Assembly: GCF_014898055.3 (NCBI RefSeq)
Contig: NW_023604295.1
Location: 248,001 to 312,000 of the forward strand
DNA length: 64,000 bases
Origin: Talpa occidentalis
Taxonomy: Eukaryota; Chordata; Mammalia; Eulipotyphla; Talpidae
Direction: 5' to 3'
The notes under the pieces were generated by a model that saw only the letters and a program-made list of their open reading frames with translations, had not been told where the DNA came from and made no database searches. Made by a program: the position numbers and the translations under genes. Numbering within the stretch: the first letter of the stretch is position 1; every line of letters begins with the position of its first letter. Below are positions 12,351-37,083 of this stretch, in pieces.

Positions 12351-15300
12351 ATGTCGCAGCTGGTGGAGTGCGTCCCCAACTTCTCGGAGGGGAACAACCA
12401 GGAGGTGAGCCCTGGGGCCGGCCAGGGTGGCATCAGGGCTCCGGGCGAGCAGTAAGGGCGTGCGCGCTGAGGCTGGACGGGACGGCCGCCCACTGGTCCA
12501 CAGGGACCTGGGCGGCGGGCGGGCAGGGTCCGGGGATACGTGAGGTGTGGGCAGATTCCTGGGCCTCTGGCGTGGGGTTGGGGCCACCAGCCCAGCCCTG
12601 CACCGTCCCCACGTCCCCACGAGGAGTGGCAGGCACGGCCGGGGCCCTGCCCGTTCGAGCTCTCCAAGGAGGACGGCCAGCCGCCCCTCGCCTGCTGGGA
12701 GCGCCGCAGGATATGCTTGTTCAAACTGGGGCTCTGTGCTCCTGCCCTTCCCCTGGCCGTCGCCCATGGCTGGCTTCCCAGAGCGCCCCCAGCTCCCCAG
12801 TCCTCGGGACCCCAGCCCCCCAGCCCCTGGCTCCAGGCTGTCCTGCTGCCTCAGAAGGCTCCAGGCCCTCAGGCCCCCATGCATTTGCCCCCGCTGGAGG
12901 CCATTGTGGGGGGGGGCTGGCTCAACCCTCCGCCAGGGTCCCCTTCCTGGAGCCACCGACCCCGCCCGGCTCTGCCGCTGCCTCGTCCCTCGGGGCGCTG
13001 CTCTCCCAAGGGCCCGCCCTGGGGGAGGGGCACGGCTGGCGTGACCTGACCGGCAGCCCCCGCAGGTGATAGATGCCATCGCCCAGGCCGTGGCGCAGAC
13101 CCCGGGCTGCACGCTGCTGGACGTGGACGCTGGCCCCTCCACCAACCGCACGGTCTACACCTTCGTGGGGCAGCCAGAGCATGTGGTGGAGGGGGCCCTC
13201 CGGGCCGCGCTGGTGGCCTCCCGGCTCATCGACATGAGCAGGCACAAAGGTGCGGTCGCCGAGGGCCCAGTGCCCCGGCCCTGTCCCCGGGCCTGCCGTC
13301 CACGGCAGAGTGCCCCGAGAGCCCCGGAAACAGAACTGCCAACAGCCCCAGAGCCAAACACGCTGCCGTGGCGGCCAGGGTCAAAGGTGGCGGCCATTGG
13401 AGCTGGGCAAAGGGCAGGGTCACCGGGCAGGCGGCCCAGGTGGTCTGGCTTTGGAGATAAGATAAAGGCTTGGCCCAGAGGGAGGGCGGCCGGGGGCGTG
13501 GGGGCACAGGGGAGGCTGGTGGGAGTGGGGGGGCGGCTGTCTTGGGGGCCTGCCGACCACAGACCGCAGCGGAGGGTGAGGCTATTTATTGGTGGACGCC
13601 CTGCGGCCCTGGCCTGGCGTGCAGCCCCGGAGGCTGGGGTGTGGGGCGGACAAACCCCGAGCATGGGCTGTGCTCTGGGGCCTGAGCGCTCAGGCCGCGC
13701 CCCTCCGGGCTGCGGTCAGGGGAGGCGTGGGTGGGCGGGGAGGCGGGTGGGGCCTGAGCGCAGCCAGGCCTTGGGGACCTCCTTGACCCTCTCCGTTTCC
13801 CTGCAGGGGAGCACCCCCGGATGGGCGCCCTGGACGTGTGCCCCTTCATCCCGGTGAGGGGCGTCACCATGGCGCAGTGCGTGCTCTGTGCCGAGGCCTT
13901 CGGGCAGCGGCTGGCAGCGGAGCTGGGGGTGCCGGGTGAGCGCCCCGAGGCCCCATCTCACTCAGCTCCCATCAGCAGGGGGTGTCCTTGACTCCTTGTA
14001 AAGCTCAGTGTTAGCACCCTAAAAACCGGCCAAGTGCGAACTCCGGGCCGCCTGCTCCAGACGGGAGCCCGGAGACCTGCTCGGCCCAGGCCACGCGTGC
14101 TGCTAACGCCCTGCAGCTTTTCCACCCAGACGGGAAAACCAGGCGGCCCAGACCCCACCCCCCGCCCCCGCGTGCCCCCCTCCTACCCCCGCCCCCCACG
14201 CCCTGGGACAGGCTGGTGGTAGGGCCCCTTCGGCCCCTGGTGGACAGAGGAGAGGCGGGCACAGGGTCCTCTCAGACGTTTCCTTCCGGGAGACAAGTCA
14301 GAGCAGGAGTCCAGCATGTGGGGGCTCTGGGTGCGCTTGTGGGCGTTGGGGTGCGCGTGGGGCTTGTGGGGCGCGGGGGAGCTCATGGAGCAGCCGCAGC
14401 ACGCACCCCTGCCCCCAGAGCTCAGGAGTTTGTACCCCTTCCTCTGTGGTCCCAGTGAGGGTTGCATCTTAGGGAGACGTGGGCGCGCCGGTCCATCATC
14501 ACCCCGTAGCGCCCGGTGCCTGTGACCCTGTGACAGCTTGTCGGGGCATCAGTGCGGGGGGCTGGCAGGCCAGGCGCTGCGCCTGGGGGGGCTGGGGGGG
14601 CCCGGCCGTGCCGCGTGCCCATCGGGGACCCCCACATGCTCCCATGGCCCGCACGTAGCTGTGTCCCAGTGGGGTGCGGCCGCCGAGGTCTGTCCCTGGG
14701 CTGCGGCTGGTCGGAGGGCCCGTCTCCCCACCCCGGGACAGCTGACCGGCCGGGCCCCCCACAGTGTACCTCTATGGCGAGGCCGCGAGGACCGCCAGCC
14801 GCCGGACGCTGCCAGCCATCCGGGCCGGGGAGTACGAGGCTCTCCCCGAGAAGGTGCGTGTCCTTCCCACCCCCGGCTGGGGGCCCTTCCCAGGAGACAG
14901 CTCACCTGGGTGCGTCCCCCCCGCAGCTCCAGAAGGCTGAGTGGGCGCCGGACTTTGGGCCCAGCTCCTTCGTGCCCAGCTGGGGGCCACCGTGACAGGG
15001 GCGCGGAAGTTCCTCATCGCCTTCAACATCAACCTGCTGAGCACCAAGGAGCAGGCCCACCGCATCGCGCTCAACCTGCGGGAGCAGGGCCGCGGGAAGG
15101 ACCAGGTGCGCGGGCCGGGCCGGGCGGCACGGGGTCGGCGTGGGGATCGGGGAGCAGCCGCTCTCACGGATGTTCCCCGCGGAGCACACAGGCCACGCGA
15201 GCTGCTAACGCCCTGCAGCTTCTCCACCCAGGCAGGAAAACCAGGCGCCCGTGCCCCTCACCCCCCCCCGCCCCCGGATGCCCCCTCCCTACCCCCCGCT

Positions 15301-18300
15301 GCCCTGGCGCCAGGGGCGGGGCCGGCACTGGACAGCCTCTCCCTTTGCAGCCGGGACGTCTAAAGAAGGTTCAGGGCATCGGCTGGTACCTGGATGAGAA
15401 AAACCTGGCTCAGGTGTCCACCAACCTCCTGGACTTTGAGGTCACGCCGCTGCACACGGTCTACGAGGAGACCTGCAGAGAGGCCCAGGTGAGCAGGGCA
15501 GCCGCCCCCGCCCCTCCCGGCCTCCTCGGGCCAGCGCCCAGCACTGTCGCCTCTGCAGGAGCTGAGCCTCCCGGTGGTGGGCTCGCAGCTGGTGGGCCTG
15601 GTGCCCCTGAAGGCCCTGCTGGACGCGGCCGCCTTCTACTGCGAGAGGGACAACCTGTTCATCCTGGAGGAAGAGCACCGGCTCCGCCTGGTGGGCGCTG
15701 CTCCCGAGGGGCCTGGGTGCGGGGCGCCCACTCGGGCCTGGCTCCCGTCCACGACCAGGTCGCCGGCCCTCGCGACCTGACCAACCTCAGGGGCACAGGC
15801 GGCTCTGCGCTGCGCTTCTGGGCCAGACGTGGCAGCCCCCGCCGCCCCCCCCCCCCCGCCCGCTCCTGGCTGACCCTTGGTCTGGCTGTGAAGACCCGTC
15901 CTTGTCCTTCCGTCTTTTTTTCCTGAAAGCTCCGAGGGGCTGGGGGCCGCAGCCTCTCAGGTGGCCGGTGTGTGTGGAGGTGCCTGGTCTCTGGAACTCA
16001 ATCTGGGGTGCCCCACAAGTGCCTGCGGCTGGCTGGAGGGGGCTGGGGTCCGCACCCAAGACCCCGTGTCGCCGCGCCCCATCCACCCAGGGCAGCACGC
16101 TTAGCACCCGCAAGACAGAGCCTTTCTAGTCCACCCAGAGGGAGGCCAGCCCTGGGGAGTGCCCCACCGCCCCCCAGTTCGCCCTTGGAGGGCTCCCCTC
16201 CACCCAGGGTCGGTGGCCCCACCGGGCCCAGCCCTGCGCCACTACGAGCTGCACCTGTCCAGCTCTCCGGCCTGCTGGCTGGGCTGATGCCGTCCACTGG
16301 CCACCTGGCCGCGGGCGCCCACAGGCACCAGGTCTGCTGCTCCAGTGGCTGCGGCGCCTCCAAATGGCCTCTGGGCGTCTCCGGGCAGAGGGCCCATCTG
16401 GGCGGGCTGCTCGGCTTTCCCCGAGGCGCTGCTGGCTGCATGGGCCCAACCCTTGTGGGTCCTCCGGCTTGAGTGGACGCCTCGGTGGCTCCCCCAGGGC
16501 GGTGGGGAGGGCCCCACCCAGGCTGGGCAGGCTGGTCACCGAGGCCTTTCCAGGTGGTGAGCCGGCTGGGCCTGGACTCCCTGTCCCCCTTCAACCCCAA
16601 GGAGAGGATCATCGAGTGAGCATCGCCCTCCGCCCCAGCAGCCCTGCCCACTCCCCCCAGCTCCTCGGGCCCTTGTCCCCACCAGCCAGGGTGCCTGGCC
16701 AGGCCTGGGGTGCCCACCAGCGTCCTGCTCTGTCCTCCCTCGGGCTCCTGGGTGGGGATGGCAGCGTCCACTGCGGCCAGGCCTGCTGTTGAGGGGTCCT
16801 CACCTCCACTGTCAAGAGGTGGGGATGCTGGGAGGGCAGCCTGGAGTCAGGGACAAGGGTCCAAGCTGACCCCACCTTCACGGCCTGGCAGTGCTACCCC
16901 AAGGCCCAGACCCCCAAGACCCTGCCCCACCCCCCCACTGCCCAGGATCCGCCCCTGTTCTCACCCGTGACCCCAACGAGCTGCCACCCCCCAGATACCT
17001 GGTCTCCGACCAAAGACCTGGGCAGAGCCTGGTGGACAAGCCCCTGGGCGCCTTCATTCGGGAGGTGGGAGCTCGCTCAGCAGCCCCGGGTGGGGGCTCC
17101 GTGGCAGCGGCCAGTGCGGCCATGGTGAGCGCAGGCCGGGGACGGAGGGGCCCGGGGCGGGGGGCGGGCGCAGGGCCAGGGACGGAGGGCCCGGGGGGTG
17201 GGGGTGGGCGCAGGGCTGGGGCAGGTGGGACGGTGTCGCGGCCTGCGGTCAGCCCGCCCCATGCAGCCCCCTCTCTCCAGGGTGCCGCACTGGCCTCCAT
17301 GGCCGGACTGATGACCTATGGCCGGCGCCAGTTTGAGCACCTGGACGCGACCATGCGGCGCCTGATCCCTCCTTTCCACGCAGCCTTGGCTGAGCTGACC
17401 CAGGCAGTGGATGCCGACGCCCGGGCCTTCGAGGCTTACCTGGTGAGCGTGCTGGGGCCTCTGGCCACACGGCGCTGGGCAGGAGCGAGGGTGGTCAGCA
17501 GGCGGGGGGCCCACATGGGGGAGCTGAGCCGGGGCTACAGGGAGCAGGCTGCCGGCTTGGGGCTGCAGACACCTGGAGGTGGACACTGGGCGGCCAGGGG
17601 CAGGGCTGTGGCCTGGCTGCTGACCGTGGACACCAGGTGGCTCGGGGGGATGTGGGTTGGCCGCTGCTGGCCCCTCCCCTGCCGAGTGAGGGTCTGCGCT
17701 AAGTCATGTGTGGGCCAGGGTGGGAGAGGCCTCCCGGGGTGGGCCAGGCCCAGGCGCCTCCCCAGTACCCTCTGAGCCCCACAGATGGGCGGGCACGAGA
17801 CCCGCCGGCGCACAGGTGGGCAGAGCAGCAGACGTAGTTGCAGCAAAGCAGGAGCTGGGCCTGCAGCTTGGGATCTCGTGGGATCCGTGGCAGGCAGGAC
17901 CAGGCAGCAGCCGGGCCAGAGAGCTGCAGCAAGGCGGGAGGTACCGGGAATGGCTCCAGGAGGTATGAGGGCGGGCGTAGGGCAGGTGCCAGTCCGTGCC
18001 GGGGTTGCCAGCGTCCCTCTGGCCTTCTTTCCTGGGCCCGCTGGGGGTCCACTCATCGGGGATCTGCTGCCCCCTCCTTCCCTGGCCCTCCGTGGACGCG
18101 GCAGCCTCTCAAATGGATGCAGAGCCCGGCTGCCCGTGTGCAGGTCGCGGGGAGCCTCGGGGGCTCAGAGTGCACGGGACATGTGGGGTGAGGTTCTCTG
18201 AAGGGCCCACTCTGGCCCTGGGCGGGAGTCTGAGCAGCTGTTCCCGGCGGGACCGGCTGGGCCGTCCTGTCTCCCACCCGAGGGAGGCGGAGCTGTTTCA

Positions 18301-20569
18301 GTGGCTTGCGCCTTCTCTCCAGGCCCTTTCTGGTCACTGGCCCTACCGTCGGAGGGGCTCCCCGCTCTCCCCCCTGCTGCATCTGCTGCCCGGCCAGCTG
18401 GGTCAGGAGGGCACAGGCAGTCGTGAGAGCCTGGGGTCTGGGAGGAGCCCAGAGCAGAGGGGCAGATGGGGGTGGGGAGCAGGCGCTGAGGCGAGGCAGG
18501 GAGAGGGATGCGCCTGGGGAAGGGACAGCAGGCGAGCAGCTGAGCCCGCCAGCAGACCCCCTCCGCCGGCCAGCACGCTGCTCCGGCCTGTGGGCGACTG
18601 GAGAGCTGTCGTCCTGCCCCAAGGGCAGCTGTCGTCCTGCACCAAGGACATGGCAATTCCCTGGGGGAGGAATGGCCATGGCGAACTTCACCCCGAACCA
18701 GCAGGGAGCCCGGTGGGCAGGCGTCCTGGCGGTGGACGGCGGAGGGGGGCACCCGTGACTTCTGCCCAGGGGCCCAGCTGCAGGTGCCCCCAGAGCTGTG
18801 GCAGACCCCAGAGGGCCCGCGGCCCCAGGAGGGAGTGGATGGCGTCAGTGCTGGAGACTGGGTTGGGGGCCCAGCCGCACCCACGGGCGGCCGCTGGGAG
18901 GACTGAGTGGAGACTTGGGCAAACCTACCAAAGCTCTTGGGTGCCCGCACCTGCTCTGCCCTGGGTGCGCCTGGGACAGGACCCTGGACGGCGCGGACAG
19001 CAGGACCCCAGGGGTGGCGCCTTGGGTGGGGCTCAGGGTGCACCTTCCTGCGCCTCAGCGCCCCGCGGCCCCGAAGCAGCCCGTGCCCCCGCGAGGTCGC
19101 TGACCGAGGGCGCGGGTGTTCTTTCTGGCAGGAAGCCATGAAGCTGCCCAAGAGCACGCCTGAGGAGAGGGACAGGTGAGCACAGGCGGGTGGTGCCGCC
19201 GGGTGGGGGTCGGAGACCTGAGGGCTCCCGCCGGCAACCCCTGCAGGCGGGCGGCGGCCCTGCAGGAGGGCCTGCGGCGGGCGGTGGCGGTGCCCCTGGC
19301 GCTGGCGGAGACCGTGGCCTCGCTGTGGCCGGCGCTGCAGGAGCTGGCCCTGGACGCCAACCTGGCCTGCCGGTCCGACCTGCAGGTAGGCGCGGGCGGG
19401 GGCGGGCTTGGCCTCGGGCCCTGATCAGCTCCCGGGGCGTGTCTCAGCTGCGGCGGCCGGCGGCCCTTGGGGCTCGGGGCCCTGCCGCGCCCCCGGGCGG
19501 GCCCCAGCCCCGCGCCCCGCGCCCCGCCCCCGGCGCCCGCCGGCCCCCAGGCCGCCCTGCCGGGCCGCGGGGCTTTGGCCGAGGGCCGGTGCCTGTGTCC
19601 CGTCCCGAGGCGCCAGAGGCGGCGGCCCCTTCCCGGGCGGCGGCCCCGCCGACCCCCGCGGCACCCGCCGAGGCCGCGCGCCGGCTGTGCGGGCGCCCCT
19701 GGCCGGGGCCTGGCCCGGCGCCTCTGCGAGCAGGACCGCGCTGTGCGTGGGCGGGGAGCGCGGCCGGCGCCGGGCCTGCCCGCGTGCTCCAGGGCGCCCG
19801 GCCTCCCTCCCGCGCCCGGCCGAGGCCGCCGGACCCGCGGGGCGGGCAGGGGGCGCGGGCGGGGCCGCGCCGAGGCCGCGCTGGGGCTGCTGCTGCCCGG
19901 GCTGCGCGGGGGCGTGGCTGGCGGGGGCGGGCGTGGGCGGGGCGTGGCGGGGCGGGCAGGGCGTGGTGGGGGCGGGGCGTGACTGGCAGATGTGGGCGTG
20001 ACTGGCGGACGTGGGCGTGGCCGGGCAGGCATGGGCGTGGCGTGACTGGTGGGCGTGACTGGCGGGCGTGGGCGGGGCGTGGCGGGGGTGGGCGTGGCGG
20101 GCGTGGCGGGCGGGGGCGGAGCCAGGCCCTGCCCGTGCCGCGCAGGTGGCGGCCAAGGCCCTGGAGACGGGCGTGTTCGGCGCGCACTTCAACGTGCTCA
20201 TCAACCTGAAGGACGTCACGGACGAGGCGTTCAAGGCCCAGGTGAGCCGCCGTGCCCGGACGGCCGGGCGCGGTCAGCACGGCGCACCCCGAGCCCTGCC
20301 TGCGCCAGCCGGCGAGCCCCCCACCCCGCGCTGCCCCCCGCCGGCGGCCCTGCCTGGCGCTGGGGCGGGCATCCCGGGAGGGCGGGCGCAGCCGGGTCCC
20401 CCGCAGGCCGGGACAGCGAGAGGGGCCTCCGGCGCGGTGGCAGGGTGGCCGGGGTCAGCAGGTGACCGGCTGTGTCCGCCAGGTCCGCCAGCGCATCTCC
20501 AGCCTCCTGCAGGAAGCCAAGACCCAGGCGGCGCTGGTGCTGGACCGCCTGGAGGCCCGGCAGGACTGA
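12351..20569 (+). CDS. FTCD: Formimidoyltransferase-cyclodeaminase, 14 coding exons, apparent one-base frameshift in exon 5
   Basis: A bifunctional folate enzyme of histidine catabolism. It moves the formimino group from formiminoglutamate to tetrahydrofolate, then deaminates 5-formimino-THF to 5,10-methenyl-THF with release of ammonia. It is an octamer that also associates with the Golgi. Exons: 12351-12404, 13066-13249, 13807-13935, 14765-14853, 14927-15105, 15351-15488, 15559-15690, 16554-16615, 16995-17124, 17281-17442, 19132-19175, 19247-19385, 20146-20241, 20483-20569. The transferase domain starts [14 protein letters not shown] and includes [18 protein letters not shown] with the histidine I recall as catalytic (His82). 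The cyclodeaminase domain has [12 protein letters not shown] and [12 protein letters not shown]. Exon 5 has 179 bases instead of 180: five G after AGCT near 14982-14986 where six are needed, giving a stop at 14993. Adding one base gives exactly 541 aa, the human length. All splice sites are GT-AG. Confidence 0.95.
12656..12770 (+). repeat. Duplicated copy of the SPATC1L 3' end inside FTCD intron 1
   Basis: The first 22 bases are identical to SPATC1L 10876-10897 (codons for ELSKEDG). Similarity continues through the SPATC1L stop region and into its 3' UTR (GAGCGCCGC, CTTGTTC.AAAC.GGGG, TGCTCCTGCC). The in-frame equivalent reads [14 protein letters not shown], so the stop has been lost and several residues changed. 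It is a non-functional partial copy about 1.8 kb from its source. Confidence 0.75.
13436..13462. promoter_or_regulatory. Paired GATA-type motif in FTCD intron 2
   Basis: GAGATAAGATAAAGG contains two adjacent GATA words, embedded in GC-rich intron. It could be a GATA-factor binding site, perhaps part of a liver enhancer. This is inference from sequence only. Confidence 0.25.
14089..14213 (+). repeat. Intron duplication, copy 1 (FTCD intron 3)
   Basis: This is a segment of about 125 bases whose first 57 bases are roughly 90 percent identical to 15190-15246 in FTCD intron 5, sharing GCTGCTAACGCCCTGCAGCT and GGAAAACCAGGCG. It is followed in both copies by a C-rich tract. It is not a known transposable element that I recognise. 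Confidence 0.8.
15190..15310 (+). repeat. Intron duplication, copy 2 (FTCD intron 5)
   Basis: This is the partner of 14089-14213 in direct orientation, about 1.1 kb away. Its C-rich 3' part lies close to the acceptor of FTCD exon 6 (15351), so it supplies much of the sequence upstream of the polypyrimidine region. Confidence 0.8.
17443..19131. other. FTCD intron 10
   Basis: This is the longest FTCD intron, 1.7 kb of GC-rich sequence without recognisable transposons. No additional FTCD-like exon was found. Open frames here are not supported by homology. Confidence 0.5.
19905..20125 (+). repeat. GGGCGTGGC-type tandem repeats in FTCD intron 12
   Basis: Irregular tandem units of about 9-19 bases based on GGGCGTGG, ACTGGCGGGCGTGGGC and related words fill the last 220 bases before the acceptor of exon 13. 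GGGCGTGG words resemble KLF/Sp binding sites. The tract ends only about 20 bases from the splice acceptor. Confidence 0.8.
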
Positions 20570-20665
20570 GGCGGGAGGCCCCTGGCACCTGTCCCCACAG
20601 CCCGCTCACCCGGCGGGACTCCGTGCCCGAGGCTGGTGGCCGGGCCTGTGTCAGCGTCCACCTCC

Positions 20666-20671
20666 AGTAAA
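20666..20671 (+). promoter_or_regulatory. FTCD: FTCD poly(A) signal AGTAAA (variant)
   Basis: The AGTAAA hexamer lies 97 bases after the FTCD stop and is followed by a TGTGTCATGTG GT-rich segment. No AATAAA is nearer. It implies a 3' UTR of only about 115-120 bases. Confidence 0.6.
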
Positions 20672-20699
20672 GTGCCAGCAACGGCGCCTGTGTCATGTG

Positions 20700-21685
20700 C
20701 TTGGATGGGGGAAAGCGGCCACGCTGGGTGACCGGGACCCCAGCTCCGGGGTGGCCAGCGTCTCAGGCGGGGATCCTGGGCAGCGCGGCCCTGGGGCCGG
20801 GCACGGGGCAGAACCCGCAGGAGCGTCAGCAGCCCGCCTGGCCGGTGGGCCTGGGGGGCAGCGAGGTGTGTGTGGGGGAGAGACTGGGAGGGACAAGGGA
20901 GGAGGGAGTCGGGGGGAGGCTGGCCCAGACCCTGCGGCGGCAGCAGTGGGCACAGAGCAGGTTTCTGTGATTCCAGCAGGCGGGGTGAGAAGCGTCCTGA
21001 GCTCTCGGTGGCTTTTCAGGCCTTTGTTGGGATTTGCCAGGCACATGGCAGGCAGGGGTGCCGGGGGGCCAGAGGCTGGCAGGCTCCCAGCCCCCGGCAA
21101 GTCTTCACTCCTTCTGGGCTCCCCGGCCTTCTCTGGCGGTCTCTGCTGCTCCCGCGGTTCTGCTCTCAGCTCCCGCGGGCGGCCCCGGGACGCCGCCCTT
21201 CAAAGCCCAGTCTCAGCCCAGGTGAATCCCATCTCCACACGCCCACACCCGCTCCAGGTGCCGCCATCGGGCGTGCATTCGGGACCGCAGGGATCCCTCA
21301 TCCATCCTGATGGCGGGAGGGCAGGAAAGCCTGATGCCTTTTCACTTACCCCACAGACCCCAAGTCCTGGCCTGCAGGGCAGAGCATCGCCCCGGGGTGG
21401 GGGTAGGCTGCGGCACCCTGAATTCCCCCAGGGTGGAGGCCAGCCAAAGGGGCCCCGCAGAGGGGCTGAGGGCCCGGGGAGGGGTGGGCCTCCCCAGTGT
21501 CCTGTCCACCGACATGAGGCAAAACTGCCACGTGAGCTGAGCCTGGGGCACAGCCAGCGAGAGGGTTCATGGGGCGCCCCCGGGGGGAGGTGCGGCTGCC
21601 AGCGCCTGGCTCGGGGCTCGGGCTCAGCAAGCGCTGGCGGGGAAGTCCCTCATCACCACCCAGGTCTCCAGACTCTGCTGATTTT
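20700..21685. other. FTCD-COL6A2 spacer, left part
   Basis: GC-rich sequence between the two convergent genes. I see no conserved exon or transposon in this part. Confidence 0.5.
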
Positions 21686-21704
21686 CCAGGTGAACCTACT
21701 TTTT

Positions 21705-21980
21705 TTTTTTTTTTTAAGATTTATTTATTTATTTATGCAAGTACTGGGTACAGTCAGAAGCACGGGAGGGTGAGAGATTCACCAGAGCCAGAGCGGGGAG
21801 CAGAGCAGGCAGAAGGACCGAAGGACACTGCTGAGGGGAGCAGCGGGCGGCAGGAGAGGTCTGCGCGCCATGTGGGACCCTCCTCCGGTGGCCGGGGAGC
21901 AGCCGGGGATGGAACCGGCGCTGCAGAGGCTGCGGGCAGCTTCGCAACCCAGCGCTCAACCACTGCGCCGCCGGGGAGGC
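21705..21980 (-). mobile_element. Young full-length tRNA-derived SINE with long perfect target-site duplication
   Basis: An inverted copy of the window's main SINE family, with long T-run, (TATT)n tail, full body and tRNA-like head ending at GGGGAGGCC. The flanks CCAGGTGAACCTACTTTTT at 21686-21704 and 21981-21999 are identical over 19 bases, marking a recent retroposition. It sits between the FTCD and COL6A2 3' ends. Confidence 0.95.
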
Positions 21981-21999
21981 CCAGGTGAACCTACTTTTT

Positions 22000-23617
22000 A
22001 GCGTCCCCTTTCCTCAGGGACTTCTGGGAGCTGCGCCTCCCTGCTGGTGCCCGCCCCCCCTTGAAAAGACCGCTGTGGCCGCAGTTGCACTTTGGAATCT
22101 TTCCTTCCACGTCCCCCGGCCAGGGCCGGGGCAGCCAGGCCCGCTGGGGTCCCCGTCCAGGCACCATGTGGGCGCCCCGGGGGATGCGGCGGCGGGACAG
22201 GCGCGGGAAGGCGCGGTGCCGGCAGGTGGGGTCGCCGTGCCGCAGGACTCTGCGCGTCACCACCATCCCGCTGACCCTGCCCGGCCGGCGGCCCCGGCCA
22301 GGGATGGAAGCCCTGTGGCTTGCGGGATGGCTCCGTTTCCCCCATTTGCCCGCGATGCCCGCGATGCGCCGGGCTCCGGGGGCCGCCTCCCTGCCTCCCC
22401 GCAGGGGTTGCCCCGTGGTGTGTGAACTTGCGGTCAGCGGCTCCTTGGCGGCGGGTTAGAAACGCTTCCCGCACACCGGAGCGAGGACGCGCCCCCGCCC
22501 CGTCCCCGCCACCTGCACGGGGACGCCCCTCCAGGGTCCGGAGACCCCGCTAGCCAAGGCCGGGAAGGGGCCACAGAGCCGGGGCGGGAGCGGCGCCCTC
22601 AGCCATCAGGCGGAGCAGGGCGGGAAGGGCGGGAAGCCCTCTGGGCGCAGGGCTCCCGGGGTGCAGGTTTGGGGGCTGGGGTTTGACAGCAGCGGGGCTA
22701 GACCTGGCTGACTGAGAAGCGAGGAGGGCGGCCCTCTCTCTAGTTGCGGCTCATGCGGGCGCCCAGCAGCTGCGCGAGGGGGCGCCCGCCCAGGAGGGCG
22801 CTGGGGGCCGAGTCCCGCCCTCCCCTTCCGTCAGCTGCGCCAGACGAGCCCCGCAGACCCCTGTCCGCTGTCCCGCGCGGCCCCTTGAGGGGCGCAGCCC
22901 GTGGCAGGCCCGTGCCGGTCGGTCCTCGGCACCGGGCTGGCGCCACAGCCGTTGGCCCCGCTGGCCTCCTGGGCTCTGGCTTCCTAGAGCCGGGGCCCTC
23001 ACGGGGCGCTCACGGCTCTCATTTTGCCACGCCCTGCTTCAGAGGGAGACGCTTGGAAGAAGCCCCCAGCAGCGGGAGTCCTGTCCCCAGGGGAAGGGTC
23101 GCTTGTTCCCGCTGAGCTGTGTCCCTGACGCTGAAGGCCCCCGAGGGGACCCCCTCAGAGGCTGTCCTGGCAGATGTGGGGGAGGGTGGGGGAGGGAGCA
23201 GGACAGAGGCCTGAACCCCTGGGCGGGTGCCCTCGAGGGGCATCTGGGTGGCTCTGGAGCCCCTCCCCAGGCTAACACTTGCCTGGGTGCACGGGGCACC
23301 TCTGTGGACACTGGCCCGTGGCTTGCTATGGCACCTCCCAGAGGGTGAACCCCCAGCCACTGCGGGGACCAGAGAAAGCAGCTGCCCCTCTCCCAGCTGG
23401 GAACACCCCCACTAGACATCGCGAAGGCGCCAGACTCAGGAGGGGCGTTTGTTAGTCCTGCGGCTTTGTTTCCAGCCCGGGCCGCTGGCAGGACTGTCAG
23501 CGCTGCCCGCACCGCCGGGCGCCCGGGACCGGGGCAGGGTCCTAGCCCCGCGGGTGCCCCTTCCCCGGGGAGGGGTCCCCAAGGCATGGAGGCTGGGAGA
23601 AGCAGGCGGTCAAAGCC
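22000..23617. other. FTCD-COL6A2 spacer, right part
   Basis: About 1.6 kb of GC-rich single-copy-looking sequence downstream of both genes. No exon with recognisable homology on either strand. Confidence 0.5.
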
Positions 23618-23623
23618 TTTATT
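23618..23623 (-). promoter_or_regulatory. COL6A2: COL6A2 distal poly(A) signal AATAAA
   Basis: On the minus strand AATAAA lies about 260 bases past the stop of the canonical last exon. It would end the main COL6A2 transcript. Confidence 0.75.
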
Positions 23624-23882
23624 GGGTCTAGGGACGGGCGCGCGGGGCCTGCGCGCACAGCTGAGTCTGCCCGGTGCGAGCCCCGCTGGCGAGGCCGAGG
23701 CGCCCCAGCATGCCTGGGAGGCGGGGGTGCCGGCTCCTGCGGGCACCGCGGGGAGGTGCGCCGGGGTGCGGGGCCTGCAGTGCTGCGGGTGGGAGAGGAG
23801 GTGGGGGGCTGGGCGGCCAGGGAGCCGGGTTGGGGTCCCGCCGCCTGGAGGAGACAGGGCCCCGCGGCAGCACGCCGCGGCG

Positions 23883-37064
<13,182 letters not shown>

Positions 37065-37083
37065 GTCGGCGGCGCCCGGCGTC

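Noticed and set aside
12351..20569. FTCD as a unitary pseudogene
   Set aside because: Only one single-base deletion, in a G run, and 14 exons with good splice sites and conserved residues. The same error type occurs in the neighbouring genes.
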